From positions 3,534,001 to 3,598,000 of the forward strand of contig CP066225.1 in assembly GCA_016350165.1 (NCBI GenBank): a stretch of 64,000 bases of DNA, written 5' to 3'. A program made the translations under genes and the position numbers. Source of the DNA: Planctomycetota bacterium (lineage in GTDB: Bacteria; Planctomycetota; Phycisphaerae; Phycisphaerales; Phycisphaeraceae). Below are positions 26,681-35,314 of this stretch, piece by piece (positions within the stretch are counted from its first letter, which is position 1; every line of letters starts with the position of its first letter). The notes below the pieces were generated by a model that was given only the letters and a program-made list of their open reading frames with translations, ran no database searches and had not been told where the DNA came from.

Positions 26681-26999
26681 GATGCGGTTTTGTGCGCACG
26701 ATTTGTTTAAAAGTTGGTTTTTCAGATGGTCATAAAAAGGGGTTTTGAAAATGAGTCTATGCGCGTATTAGTCGAGTAGATGAGCGGTATTGTTAAGTTT
26801 TGAGATAAACAAAGGAGTTATGAACGGGGATGCGCGCTTTTGTGCGCACGGATGTGAAAGTTGATTGATTTTCGGTGACTTTCCCGTATACGGTTTTGAG
26901 GTGTTTTGGTTTGAAATGAGTTGGTTTTGGTTCGTTTTAGTGTTGTTTTGGTAAAGAATTGAAAGGGTTTGGAGAGGGGGATGCGTGTTTGTGCGCGCG
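26681..26999. repeat. Three degenerate copies of a GT-rich motif spaced about 150 nt
   Basis: Motif copies begin GATGCG and end TGTGCGCACG or TGTGCGCGCG at 26681-26700, 26829-26850 and 26980-26999. The starts are 148 and 151 nt apart. Sequence after copies 1 and 2 also shares short blocks (AAAGTTG near the motif, GGTTTTGA further on). This suggests an old tandem duplication of a unit of about 150 nt. No gene is visible in 26577-27087. Confidence 0.5.
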
Positions 27000-27087
27000 T
27001 TTTGAATGGGGGTTTGTTTTGGTATGCGGTTTGCATGTTGGGGAGTTAAATTGTGAGCAACGGATGGGGGTGAGGGGTGGGCACGCC

Positions 27088-27233
27088 GATCGTGGATCGG
27101 CGGCTATTTTGAATTGTTACACTCAAGCGTATCGTCCAATGAGGCGTGGGAATGTATGGTTGAGTTGTTTCAAGAAAGCGTATCGTCAAGTAAAAGTTTG
27201 AAGGTGATATGTTGTTACATTCAAACGTATCGT
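27088..27233. repeat. Array-like element, locus A: lead block plus three spaced 22-nt repeats
   Basis: A 21-nt block beginning GATCGTGGAT and ending GGCGGCTATT (27088-27108) is followed by three 22-nt repeats at 27114-27135, 27165-27186 and 27212-27233. Each begins TTGTT and ends CGTATCGT. The spacers are 29 and 25 nt and unrelated. The same architecture recurs at 35691-35889. The lead block here also forms a GCCGATC-GTG-GATCGGC hairpin with the bases before it. Confidence 0.85.
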
Positions 27234-27280
27234 TGGTTGGAGGGACATCGTTGACTGGGATTATGAGTTGAAGAAAAAGA

Positions 27281-27314
27281 TAAAAACAGACGCAATTTTG
27301 GGATTGCGTCTGTT
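27281..27314 (-). terminator. Intrinsic terminator of the dockerin/PEP-CTERM gene
   Basis: A perfect 12-bp stem: AACAGACGCAAT (27285-27296) pairs with 27303-27314. On the minus strand TTTTATC follows. It begins 22 nt after the stop codon. Confidence 0.92.
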
Positions 27315-27336
27315 GTTGGTTTTATTGTTGGGTGTT

Positions 27337-29394
27337 TTAGTTTTGATGGCGGCGTCTTGTGAGTAGAGGGGTTGCAGCGAGGAGGAGCAGGAGGGAGGCT
27401 GGTTCGGGGATGAGGTGTGCGCGGATTTGTTCGAAGGTCATACCTGCGTTGTGAGCCATGAGTTGGAGGTCGGTGTCGTTGACTTGGAAGTCGCCTGAGA
27501 AATCGCCTTGTGTCCAGTTGAAGGAGCCGTCTTGGAGATATGAGTCCGTCAGGAGGTTGATGTCGGTGAGGTTGACGAAGCCGTCGAGGTTGAGGTCGCC
27601 GAGGAGATGTACTTCGGCGAGGATGCTATCGTATTTGTTGAGGACGGCGAAGCCTAGTGATTGGTCGATGACGGTGTTGTTGATGCGGTCGAATGAGCCA
27701 GTGAAGTTTGAACCTTTGAGTAGCTTGAAGAATGAGCCATGTGTGAAGGTGTAATCATCTTCGGGGAGGATGGTAAGGGTGCCGTTGAGTGTTGTGCTGT
27801 TGGCGGTGATTGTGATGTGGTTCATGGTCTGCTCGCCGAGGGTGAAGGTGAGGCCTGAGTCGTTGTTGAGTGAGAGTGAGTTGGTGGTGAGGTTGTTACT
27901 GACGTGGAGGTTGCCATGGGTGATGTTGAGTTGGTTGACGATGTTGCGTTGGGTTGAATGTTGGAATGAATCGTTGAGGTTTAGATGCCACGTGTGGTTT
28001 GTGTCGGTTGCGTCTGCTTGTACGAGTTCGAGAGTTTCGATGCCGAAGAGGTTGTGGTTGAAGGAGCCGGAGCCGCCGAGGATGAGTGTATCGCCTTGCG
28101 GGGTGTTGTTGAATCCGAGACGGATGTCGCCGAGGATGTTGGCGTTGGTGTTGAGTTGTACGAAGTCATCGTTTGCGTAAGCGTTTGCGGTTGTTTCGAA
28201 GGCGTCTTTGGTTGCGATGGCAGCGGTTTTTGCGTTGGCGTCGGTTGCGTGTGCTGCGATGGTGCCAGTGATGTTGTTGAGGGTGAGTTTACGGCCATAG
28301 ATGCCATAGACGTTGGTGGTGCCTGTGGCTTGAATGTTGCCTGCGAATCCTTGTTCGATGAATAGTTCGGTGTAGTAAGCGGAGATGCCGTGGACGTTTG
28401 ATTCGGTGCCGTTGGCGATGATCTGTGCGGAGTCAGTGATGTTTCCGATTTTGAGTTGGCCTAATGAATCGTAGTCGCCGTTGTCGTTCATGTAGATGCC
28501 AGCGATGTTGCGTTCGCCTTGAACATTGATTTTGCCAGCGAGTGAGTTGATGGAGAGGTTGCCGTGATCGGAGATGATGCCGTAGTTGTACCAGTTTGCG
28601 GAATTGACTGTAATTTCAGCGGTTTCTGTGATGTTGCCGATGGCAAGGCCTGAGTTGGAAGAGTGTATGGCGGAAGCGTAACCAGCGTTGCTGGATGTGC
28701 TGTTGACGGTGATTTTGCCGGCGAGGTCGCCAAGGATGTCGAGCTTGTTGTTGCTGTAGATGCCACGGACACTACGGCCTGCGCCTGTGATGTCGATGTA
28801 GCCTGTTTGGTCGAAATTTTGGATGACGATGTCTGCTGCGTTGGCGTGTATGCCATAGGCACGCGCGTAGCCTGTAGAGGTTTCTGTGCCGGAGTTAAGT
28901 TTTAGACCGCCTGCGAGTTTGTCGATGTAAAGTGTTCCGCCGCTGGGGGTTTCGATGAGTGTCGCGTCATTGCCTTCGTTGATGGCGGAGAGTAACGCGC
29001 CTTGCTCAATGTTGATGTGTGCTGATTTGTTTTTGATGACGCCGAAACGGTTGGTTCCTTCGCCGTTGTATGTGACGTCATTGTTGATGAGGAGTTGGAC
29101 TTTGCCTGCGAGGTTGATGGTTGGTTGTGTGCTGTTGGTGTTGATCCAATAGCGATCTGTGGAGTTTGAGTTGCGTAGGTCGATGATGAGAGGTTGGTCG
29201 GGTGTGTTGCCTTGGATAGAGTTGGGGATGTTTACGACTGAGCCAGTGTTGGAGAGATTGAGCTTATCGACGCCTGTGGTTGGCTGGAATTCGTAAACGT
29301 TGGTTTGTGATTCGGTGAATCCTGCGAATAGAGGGGATGTGGATAGCAAGCAGCTAAGGATTGGTAGGGTGGTCAGTAAGCTATAGCGATTCAT
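27337..29394 (-). CDS. Large secreted protein with dockerin-like repeat and PEP-CTERM tail
   Basis: About 685 residues. The signal peptide MNRYSLLTTLPILSC ends near LFAG. A long body of beta-rich, Asn/Thr/Gly-rich repeats (for example GKITVNSTSSN and GKINVQGERN) resembles passenger-type beta-helix proteins. Near the C-terminus there is a dockerin type I-like pair, GDLNLDGFVNLTDINLL and GDFSGDFQVNDTDLQLM, with Ca2+-loop Asp/Asn residues. It ends IPEPASLLLLLAATPLLTRRR, an exosortase signal. Start 29394 is chosen because AGGAGAG lies about 9 nt upstream; the ATG at 29400 is too close to it. Probable cell-surface protein. Confidence 0.87.
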   Translation of the reverse strand: MNRYSLLTTLPILSCLLSTSPLFAGFTESQTNVYEFQPTTGVDKLNLSNTGSVVNIPNSIQGNTPDQPLIIDLRNSNSTDRYWINTNSTQPTINLAGKVQLLINNDVTYNGEGTNRFGVIKNKSAHINIEQGALLSAINEGNDATLIETPSGGTLYIDKLAGGLKLNSGTETSTGYARAYGIHANAADIVIQNFDQTGYIDITGAGRSVRGIYSNNKLDILGDLAGKITVNSTSSNAGYASAIHSSNSGLAIGNITETAEITVNSANWYNYGIISDHGNLSINSLAGKINVQGERNIAGIYMNDNGDYDSLGQLKIGNITDSAQIIANGTESNVHGISAYYTELFIEQGFAGNIQATGTTNVYGIYGRKLTLNNITGTIAAHATDANAKTAAIATKDAFETTANAYANDDFVQLNTNANILGDIRLGFNNTPQGDTLILGGSGSFNHNLFGIETLELVQADATDTNHTWHLNLNDSFQHSTQRNIVNQLNITHGNLHVSNNLTTNSLSLNNDSGLTFTLGEQTMNHITITANSTTLNGTLTILPEDDYTFTHGSFFKLLKGSNFTGSFDRINNTVIDQSLGFAVLNKYDSILAEVHLLGDLNLDGFVNLTDINLLTDSYLQDGSFNWTQGDFSGDFQVNDTDLQLMAHNAGMTFEQIRAHLIPEPASLLLLLAATPLLTRRRHQN

Positions 29395-29726
29395 GTGCAT
29401 CTCTCTCCTGCCTGAATGCGTGTGTATTAAAGCGACGCCTTTCATGAAGGTTCATGAATGTGATTTAGTTGGGTCGCTGTTTTGCCCCTCCGAGGGGACT
29501 TAAAAGTTATGGCAATCATGAAGCGTTAACAAGTTATATCAAGGTGTTTTGTATAATTTTTTAAATGAATGCAGCATAGCTTTTCTATTTTTACATACTG
29601 AGGTTGAATGTGTGTGTTTAGGGGAATTGGTCTGTTTGGGAAGTTTGTATTGATTGGGGTTGGAGCGATTCGATATGATGGGGGCTTGGGTTATTAGATT
29701 TAGTTTTTTGTTGATAAGGATTGGTT

Positions 29727-30917
29727 ATGAAACGGCTATGTTTTGTCGCTATGTTGTTGCTGATGTTGGGAGGGTGCGTGAGCTTAGGGGGCAGTGGGGG
29801 TGGGGTTATGCATGAGAAGGGGGATGGGGATGAAGCAGTGGTGGGGGGTGAGATTATTGAATGTGGTGTGATGGGGATGCCGAGCGTTGGGCCTTCGCAG
29901 GAATACTTTGGGATTCAGGCGGAGAGAGCGGGGGATTTGGAAAAGGCGAGAGTGCACTATACGCGTTGGTTGCAGGCGAAGCCTAGTGATGAAGGTGTTT
30001 GGTATTCATTGGCGAGAGTGCTGATGGGGATGGGTGATGTGGATGGCGCGATGGTTGCGTGGGAAAGAGCGGGGGAAGCGGGGTTTAAGGATATTGGGCG
30101 GATTGATGGGGATGGGTTTTGGGAAAAGGTTAAGGAGGATGAGCGGTTTGTGAAGGGGATAGCGAAGGTGAAGGAGAATCGGGGGAAGGAAACGACGGAG
30201 GGGATGGTCCGTGAGTTTTTGAAGCAGGAGAGGTTGGGGACTTATGTGGTGCTTTTGCCAGAGGATTATGAGGCGGAGGCTGAGAAGCGGTACTCGGTTT
30301 GTGTGATTTTGCATGGTAGTGATTTGAATGAGAAGCGGTATTTGAGGGTCGCGGATAAGTTGGGGCGTGATGATGTGATTTATGTGTTGCCACGTGGGCC
30401 GTTTGTTACGGAAAACTCGTTTCGATATGGGCAGGAAGGTTATACGGGGTGGCCGACGTATCGCTTGGGTGAGAGCTGGGGGAAGGTTGAACGGGCGAAG
30501 TTCCATGCGAAGTGGGTGATGGACTGTGTTGAAGATGTGAAAGAAAAGTATCGGGTGAAGGATGAGAAGGTTTGTTTGCTGGGGCACAGTATGGGTGGCG
30601 CGTTTGCGTATATGACGGCGAGCATTTATCCGGAACAGGTGAGGTCGGTGTTCTGCTATGCGGGGTATTACTTTGAGGAGTTTACGAGTGACGAGGCGAT
30701 GAGTGAGCTTCGCAATGAGGATGTGTCGGTCTGGCTTGCTCATGGTGAGAAGGATCAGGTTGTGGGTAAGGAGTTTGCGGTGGAATTGCAGGGGCGATTG
30801 GAGTCGTGGGGGATTGAGAATGGTTTGTGGTTATTAGATTGTGGGCATCGTGTGGAAGAGGTGGTTTACGAGCCAATGGAGAAGTGGTTGGATGAGGTTG
30901 TGCGGGGCGAGAAATAA
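29727..30917 (+). CDS. TPR lipoprotein with alpha/beta-hydrolase domain
   Basis: About 396 residues. Lipobox LGGC follows a short signal peptide. Residues about 60-130 form a tetratricopeptide-like pair (FGIQAERAGDLEKARVHYTRW, VWYSLARVLMGMGDVDGAM). The rest is an esterase or phospholipase-type alpha/beta hydrolase: VCVILHGSD near the oxyanion hole, nucleophile elbow GHSMGG, Asp in HGEKDQVV and His in CGHRVEE. All three catalytic residues are present. The substrate is unknown. The start at 29727 follows AAGGA by 6 nt; an upstream in-frame TTG is rejected. Confidence 0.87.
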   Translation: MKRLCFVAMLLLMLGGCVSLGGSGGGVMHEKGDGDEAVVGGEIIECGVMGMPSVGPSQEYFGIQAERAGDLEKARVHYTRWLQAKPSDEGVWYSLARVLMGMGDVDGAMVAWERAGEAGFKDIGRIDGDGFWEKVKEDERFVKGIAKVKENRGKETTEGMVREFLKQERLGTYVVLLPEDYEAEAEKRYSVCVILHGSDLNEKRYLRVADKLGRDDVIYVLPRGPFVTENSFRYGQEGYTGWPTYRLGESWGKVERAKFHAKWVMDCVEDVKEKYRVKDEKVCLLGHSMGGAFAYMTASIYPEQVRSVFCYAGYYFEEFTSDEAMSELRNEDVSVWLAHGEKDQVVGKEFAVELQGRLESWGIENGLWLLDCGHRVEEVVYEPMEKWLDEVVRGEK

Positions 30918-31077
30918 GCGGGAATACGTAGGTATTTTGTATGTGGTATAGGTTGTGAGTGGAATTTGAGTAATGTAGGAAGTTTGGGGTGTGATGTGGT
31001 TGAGGGTTGGTATACTGGGAGGTGGTGTGTGTGGTTGCGTGCAGAACAATTTGGTTGATAAGTTAATGGAGATAACG

Positions 31078-32367
31078 ATGCGCTTCGCAAAGTGTTTGAT
31101 GTTTGTTTATGTGTTGTTGGTGTGTGGTGTTTGTTCTGCTCAGTCGGTGGCTGGGATGAAGTTGGATGCGAATGCGGGGGTACCGGGACCTAAGCTTGAA
31201 CAGTTTGCAGGTAAGGCGCCTTGGATCAGGGTGCGGATTGGTCGTAATGAGACGGTGTTGAAGTTGAGTGGTAAGGGGGAGGTATCGGTTGGGCCTGATG
31301 ATGAGATGAAGAATCGTGCACCTGTTCAGAAGTGGGACTTGCCTTTGGAGGTTTCGCGGAAGAATGGGGAGTACTTTATTCGTAGTAAGAAGCGGGGTTT
31401 GGTGAAGTGGGCGTTGCCGAATTTGAAGATTGATGCTGCGGCTGGTGGGACGCTGAATTGGGGTGACAAGAAGTATCCGCATACGTTGTTGTTGGTGGGT
31501 ATGAAGGGTAAGGGTTTTGATGTGGTGAATCATGTGCCGTTTGAGGAGTACTTGCCGGGGGTTTTGGCGAGGGAGCTTTTTCCGAATTGGGATTTGAAGG
31601 CGTTTGAGGCGCAGGCGATTGCTGCGAGGTCGTATGCGTTATGGGAAATGACGATGAAGAGTGGGAGGTGGTATGACTTGGAATCAACGACGGCGAGTCA
31701 GGCGTATATTGGGCGGACGACGGCGGAGAAGCCGTTGAAGGCTGTGAAGAATACTGAGGGTATGGTACTGACTTGGAAGGGTCGGATTGTGCCTGCGTTT
31801 TATAGTTCGGCGCATGGTGGGATTACGAATGATGCATCGGTTGCGTTGTTTGGGAAGACGCCGACGATTGCACCGTTGCAGGGGAGGAATGTTGGTGACT
31901 TTGCGAAGATTGGTGGGAAGTCTTATGTGTGGGGGCCTGTGAAACGTGATCGTGCGATGCTTGCGAAACGTTTGGCGGCTTATGGGAAGGTGAAGGGGAT
32001 TTCGTTGAAGGGGTTGAAGGGGATTAAGAATATTTATGTGAGTAAGAAGAGTCGATTTGGGAGGCCTCAGGAATTTACGGTTGTGGATGTGAGTGGCAAG
32101 AAGCACTTGGTTGTGTGCGAATGGTTTAAAAATGGCTGTAATTATAGGGGTTCAGGGCTGCCTTCGTTGAAGAAAGGGCAGAGTTTGAAGAGCAGTTTTG
32201 TGACGATCAAGATTGTTGGCAAGAGCGTGACGTTTAATGGTCGAGGTTATGGTCACGGTGTTGGAATGAGCCAATGGGGAGCGCAGGGGATGGCACTGAA
32301 GGGGTACGACTATAAGCGGATCTTGTCGCAGTACTATCCGGGTGCTGGGATTGCGAAGATTTATTGA
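31078..32367 (+). CDS. SpoIID/LytB-domain protein, secreted
   Basis: About 429 residues with a signal peptide ending VCSAQ. The SpoIID domain shows VPFEEYLPGVLARELFPNW, AFEAQAIAARSYAL and GRGYGHGVGMSQWGAQGMA. SpoIID proteins are lytic transglycosylases acting on denuded glycan strands in spore formers, and LytB homologues enhance amidases. In a non-sporulating Gram-negative-type cell the role is probably peptidoglycan remodelling (inference). The ATG at 31078 is preceded by GGAG at 6 nt. It lies in a same-strand group with a TPR-hydrolase, a MacB-like permease and an NlpC/P60-like protein. Confidence 0.92.
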   Translation: MRFAKCLMFVYVLLVCGVCSAQSVAGMKLDANAGVPGPKLEQFAGKAPWIRVRIGRNETVLKLSGKGEVSVGPDDEMKNRAPVQKWDLPLEVSRKNGEYFIRSKKRGLVKWALPNLKIDAAAGGTLNWGDKKYPHTLLLVGMKGKGFDVVNHVPFEEYLPGVLARELFPNWDLKAFEAQAIAARSYALWEMTMKSGRWYDLESTTASQAYIGRTTAEKPLKAVKNTEGMVLTWKGRIVPAFYSSAHGGITNDASVALFGKTPTIAPLQGRNVGDFAKIGGKSYVWGPVKRDRAMLAKRLAAYGKVKGISLKGLKGIKNIYVSKKSRFGRPQEFTVVDVSGKKHLVVCEWFKNGCNYRGSGLPSLKKGQSLKSSFVTIKIVGKSVTFNGRGYGHGVGMSQWGAQGMALKGYDYKRILSQYYPGAGIAKIY

Positions 32368-32381
32368 GGTCTAAGCGCTGA

Positions 32382-32675
32382 TTAGTATTCGATTTTGATC
32401 TTGGGTAGTTCTTTATCGACGTGGGGGAAGTAGCGACGGATGACTGCACAATCGAACTTGGACATGATGGCGGAGGCGGGTTCGTTGTTGAGAAGGAAGA
32501 GGAATGCTTTGTGAACGACGCGTGAAGGAGGGATTGAGCCTCCGGACCAGAGTTCGTAGTCGGCGAAGTTGAGGGTGACTTTGTAGTTGTAGGTTGAGCC
32601 TGCATCGGTGACGGAGACGTCGTAGGTCCATGAGTTTGAGTTTTCGATTTCTTGGCCGATGTTGATGTCAGGCAT
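32382..32675 (-). CDS. Hypothetical protein, 97 residues
   Basis: A small soluble protein with no signal peptide (MPDINIGQEIENSNSWTYDV). The sequence has alternating polar and hydrophobic residues and a coherent strand-helix look (YNYKVTLNFADYELW, RVVHKAFLFLLNNEPA). No family recognised. It converges on the SpoIID gene with 14 nt between stops. Regular codon use and conserved-looking composition suggest a real gene. Confidence 0.65.
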   Translation of the reverse strand: MPDINIGQEIENSNSWTYDVSVTDAGSTYNYKVTLNFADYELWSGGSIPPSRVVHKAFLFLLNNEPASAIMSKFDCAVIRRYFPHVDKELPKIKIEY

Positions 32676-32730
32676 GTTGTTGGTCCGGTGTGTGATTGAA
32701 AGTCATGAAACGCTTGTGAAAGGATATCAG

Positions 32731-32928
32731 ATGAGTGGCGAGAAGTCGCGTGCTGAGGGGGAAGAGAAGCCGAGGTTGGCGATCAGGCGGCATACGGACC
32801 GGTGTTTTCATGAAGTTGAGGAGGTTGTTGAGGGGGGATATATCGTGGAGGGGTTCATGATTCGGGAAGATGAGGTTGCGGAGGTGAGGCAGACGGGGGA
32901 AGATGGTGGTCTGCCTGCGTGTGAGTGA
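32731..32928 (+). CDS. Possible small charged protein, 65 residues
   Basis: Starts MSGEKSRAEGEEKPRLAI and is highly charged with no membrane segment. AAAGGA lies 6 nt before the ATG, the main evidence that it is translated. It lies divergent from the 97-residue gene at 32382-32675. No family recognised; it may be spurious. Confidence 0.45.
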   Translation: MSGEKSRAEGEEKPRLAIRRHTDRCFHEVEEVVEGGYIVEGFMIREDEVAEVRQTGEDGGLPACE

Positions 32929-33061
32929 GGGGTAGGGGTGAAAAGAGGAGTGAATAGTCATGAGAGGGGGGAGGGGGTGCTGTGGTGAAAATGTGGTGGG
33001 ATAAGTGTGTGTAAAAGATTGACGTGAAGTAGATGATTTTGGAAGATGGAAGCTTAAATCA

Positions 33062-34360
33062 GTGAACTTTTTAATCGAAACAATACGTTTGGGCTTGTCG
33101 AACCTCATGCTGCATAAGTTGAGGTCGTTGTTGACTGCTTTGGGGATCATCATTGGTATTGCTGCGGTGGTATCGATGGCGTCGTATGGTGAGGGTGCGA
33201 AGCAGGCGGCTCTTGCGGATATTGCGAAGTTGGGTTCGAAGAACATTATTGTGAGGTCGGTGAAGCCTCCGGAGTCGAATGAGACGACGACGGGTGGTCG
33301 TCAGTTTGCGCCGAAGTTTGGTTTGCTGTGGCGAGACATGAGACGGATTGAGGAGACGGTTGGTCCGATTGATAAGTTGGTGCCGTTGAAGAAGGTGGGG
33401 GCACAAGTATTGCAGGGTAAGTATCGTTCACCTGCGGCGGTGTTTGGTACGACGCCGGTGCTGATGGATGTGGCTTCGTTGCGTTTGGCGAGAGGTCGCT
33501 ATCTGACGCAGGCTGATATGGAACAGCAGCACAAGATGCCTGTGGCGGTGATTGGTGCTGAGGTGGCGGACCGTTTGTTCCCACTAGTTGATCCATTGGA
33601 AAGTACAATCAAGGTGGACAAGCAATCGTTTCAGGTTGTTGGTGTGTTGAATAGAATTGGTTTGTCAGGTGGTGCTGGTTCGGCGTTGGTTGGTCGTGAT
33701 TTGAATTTTGATGTGCATATCCCGATGCCTGTCGCGAAGGCACGTTTTGGTGACACGTTGTTCCAGAGAAGTTCTGGGTCGATGCAGGCTTCGCAGGTTG
33801 AGATCAGTGAGATTTATATTCAGGCACCGAATGAAGAGAGTGTTGTGTCGGTGTCAGAGCAGGTGAAGCGTGTGTTGGAGAAAGAGCATGCGAAGGAACA
33901 GGATACGTCGTTGACTGTGCCTTTGGAGCTTTTGATACAGAAAGAAAAGACGCAGCAGATGTTTAATCTGATGATGATTCTGATTGCTGGCTTGAGTTTG
34001 CTAGTTGGTGGTATCGGGATCATGAATATTATGTTGGCGTCTGTGACGGAGAGGACGAGGGAGATTGGTATTCGTCGTGCATTGGGTGCGACACGGCATC
34101 ATATTGTGATGCAATTTTTAGTAGAAACAACGGTGCTTTCCGGCATCGGTGGCATCATTGGTGTTGGTGTGGGACTGGGTGGCGTAGGCGTACTTACGGT
34201 GGTCCATCGGATTTGGCCTGCAATGGAGCAGCCACATGTCACGATGTGGTCGATTGGCGTTAGTTTTATCGTCGCGACCAGTGTCGGGATTGTGTTTGGT
34301 TTGTATCCAGCGATGAAGGCATCACAGCAAGATCCGATTGTTGCGCTGCGTCATGATTAA
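33062..34360 (+). CDS. MacB/FtsX-type ABC transporter permease
   Basis: A 432-residue permease with four expected membrane segments: one at the N-terminus (LLTALGIIIGIAAVVSMAS), then a large periplasmic MacB_PCD domain, and three near the C-terminus within the FtsX domain (LMMILIAGLSLLVGGIGIMNIMLASVTERTREIGIRRALGA). It ends ALRHD. The MacB class exports peptides or uses mechanotransmission to move lipids, proteins or antibiotics. No ATPase or membrane-fusion gene is adjacent. It starts at GTG with GGAAG about 9 nt upstream. The next gene begins 56 nt downstream. Confidence 0.92.
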   Translation: MNFLIETIRLGLSNLMLHKLRSLLTALGIIIGIAAVVSMASYGEGAKQAALADIAKLGSKNIIVRSVKPPESNETTTGGRQFAPKFGLLWRDMRRIEETVGPIDKLVPLKKVGAQVLQGKYRSPAAVFGTTPVLMDVASLRLARGRYLTQADMEQQHKMPVAVIGAEVADRLFPLVDPLESTIKVDKQSFQVVGVLNRIGLSGGAGSALVGRDLNFDVHIPMPVAKARFGDTLFQRSSGSMQASQVEISEIYIQAPNEESVVSVSEQVKRVLEKEHAKEQDTSLTVPLELLIQKEKTQQMFNLMMILIAGLSLLVGGIGIMNIMLASVTERTREIGIRRALGATRHHIVMQFLVETTVLSGIGGIIGVGVGLGGVGVLTVVHRIWPAMEQPHVTMWSIGVSFIVATSVGIVFGLYPAMKASQQDPIVALRHD

Positions 34361-34415
34361 TCCTGCGGATTCGTTCGCACACACATTCTTCGTGAGAGAA
34401 GATTGGAGATTATCA

Positions 34416-35228
34416 ATGCATCGTTTTTCCAAGCATTTTTCAGTTGTTTTGAGTTTGCTGCTTGCGCTGAGTTTAGTGCAAAGTAGTTTTGCTGCGCCTA
34501 AGAAGAAGGAATCGAAGGAAGACTTTGGTCCTTATGGTCAGTATGTTTTGGATTTGGCTTATGCTTATGAAGGTGGAACATATGTTTGGAAGAGCGGTAG
34601 TGGGGTGCCGTTTGATATGATTCACAAGGGTGAGACGATTTTGAAGAAGCAGCCTGTGGGTACGTATTGCTGTGGTTTTACCGTGGCGATTGCGTTCCAG
34701 GTTGGTTCGGACTTTGGTGTGTTTGATGAGTTTACGCCTAAGCAGGTGAAGACTTGGCAGCAAGAGTGGTATGGTAATACGCCGATTAAAGCGAAGAAGA
34801 AAGAGATGGCGGAGCGTCAGGGTGCGGTTGCATTGGAGACGCTAAAGATTGGCCGAGAGGTGAAGAATAAGAAGGATGTTCGTGCGGGCGACTTCTGTAA
34901 TTATTGGCGTAAAACGGTTAAGGGTTCAAGTGGTGGTCACTCTGTGATCTTCCTTGAATGGGTTAAGGAACGCGGCAAGATTGTTGGTATGAAGTACCGC
35001 AGCTCGCAGGGTTCAACGAATGGTATTGGTGATAATGTTGAGTACTTCTATGGTGTGAAGAAGGATTCAAAAGGTAAGCTGAAGCGTGGTATTGACCGCG
35101 ATCGTTTGTACTTCTACAGATTCTTTAAGCCAAAGGAATCTTCGAAGATTGAGCAGGCGAAGAAAATTGCGGCACAGCGTAAGGCTGAACAGGCTTTGAA
35201 AGAAGCTGCGAAAAAGGCTGAAAAATAA
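34416..35228 (+). CDS. Secreted NlpC/P60-like cysteine hydrolase (predicted)
   Basis: About 270 residues with a signal peptide ending SSFAA. A Cys in GTYCCGFTVAIAFQ begins a helix and a His sits in SGGHSVIFLEW, the order seen in NlpC/P60 and CHAP peptidoglycan hydrolases. The C-terminus is a Lys/Ala/Glu-rich helical tail (QRKAEQALKEAAKKAEK). The fold assignment is inferred from these motifs and topology. It follows the MacB-like permease closely and sits in the same group as a SpoIID protein, which fits a role at the cell wall. GGAG lies 7 nt before ATG 34416. Confidence 0.65.
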   Translation: MHRFSKHFSVVLSLLLALSLVQSSFAAPKKKESKEDFGPYGQYVLDLAYAYEGGTYVWKSGSGVPFDMIHKGETILKKQPVGTYCCGFTVAIAFQVGSDFGVFDEFTPKQVKTWQQEWYGNTPIKAKKKEMAERQGAVALETLKIGREVKNKKDVRAGDFCNYWRKTVKGSSGGHSVIFLEWVKERGKIVGMKYRSSQGSTNGIGDNVEYFYGVKKDSKGKLKRGIDRDRLYFYRFFKPKESSKIEQAKKIAAQRKAEQALKEAAKKAEK

Positions 35229-35252
35229 GCTGATTTTGAAAAGTAAAATAAG

Positions 35253-35277
35253 ACACCCCGTTATGCGGGGTGTTTTT
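35253..35277 (+). terminator. Intrinsic terminator after the NlpC/P60-like gene
   Basis: ACACCCCG pairs with CGGGGTGT over a 5-nt loop, followed by TTTT; 24 nt after the stop. An A-rich 5' flank could let it act on the opposite strand too. Confidence 0.9.
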
Positions 35278-35314
35278 ATTTGGTTGTGTTTTAGGATTTG
35301 TGAGAGTGGTTGTG

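Noticed and set aside
27985-28365. Long open frames opposite the dockerin/PEP-CTERM gene
   Set aside because: The biased repeat composition of the real gene suppresses stop codons on the other strand; the products are low complexity.
27337-29394. Autotransporter
   Set aside because: The beta-helix-like repeats suggested a passenger domain, but there is no C-terminal barrel; the protein ends with a dockerin-like repeat and an exosortase tail.
30006-30743. 245-codon minus-strand frame opposite the TPR-hydrolase lipoprotein
   Set aside because: The plus-strand gene has lipobox, TPRs and all catalytic motifs; the minus-strand product is an Arg/His/Pro-rich shadow.
32668-33246. 192-codon open frame on the minus strand
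   Set aside because: It overlaps the small charged protein on the other strand and the start of the MacB-like permease, and its product is Pro/His/Ser-rich like other antisense shadows here.
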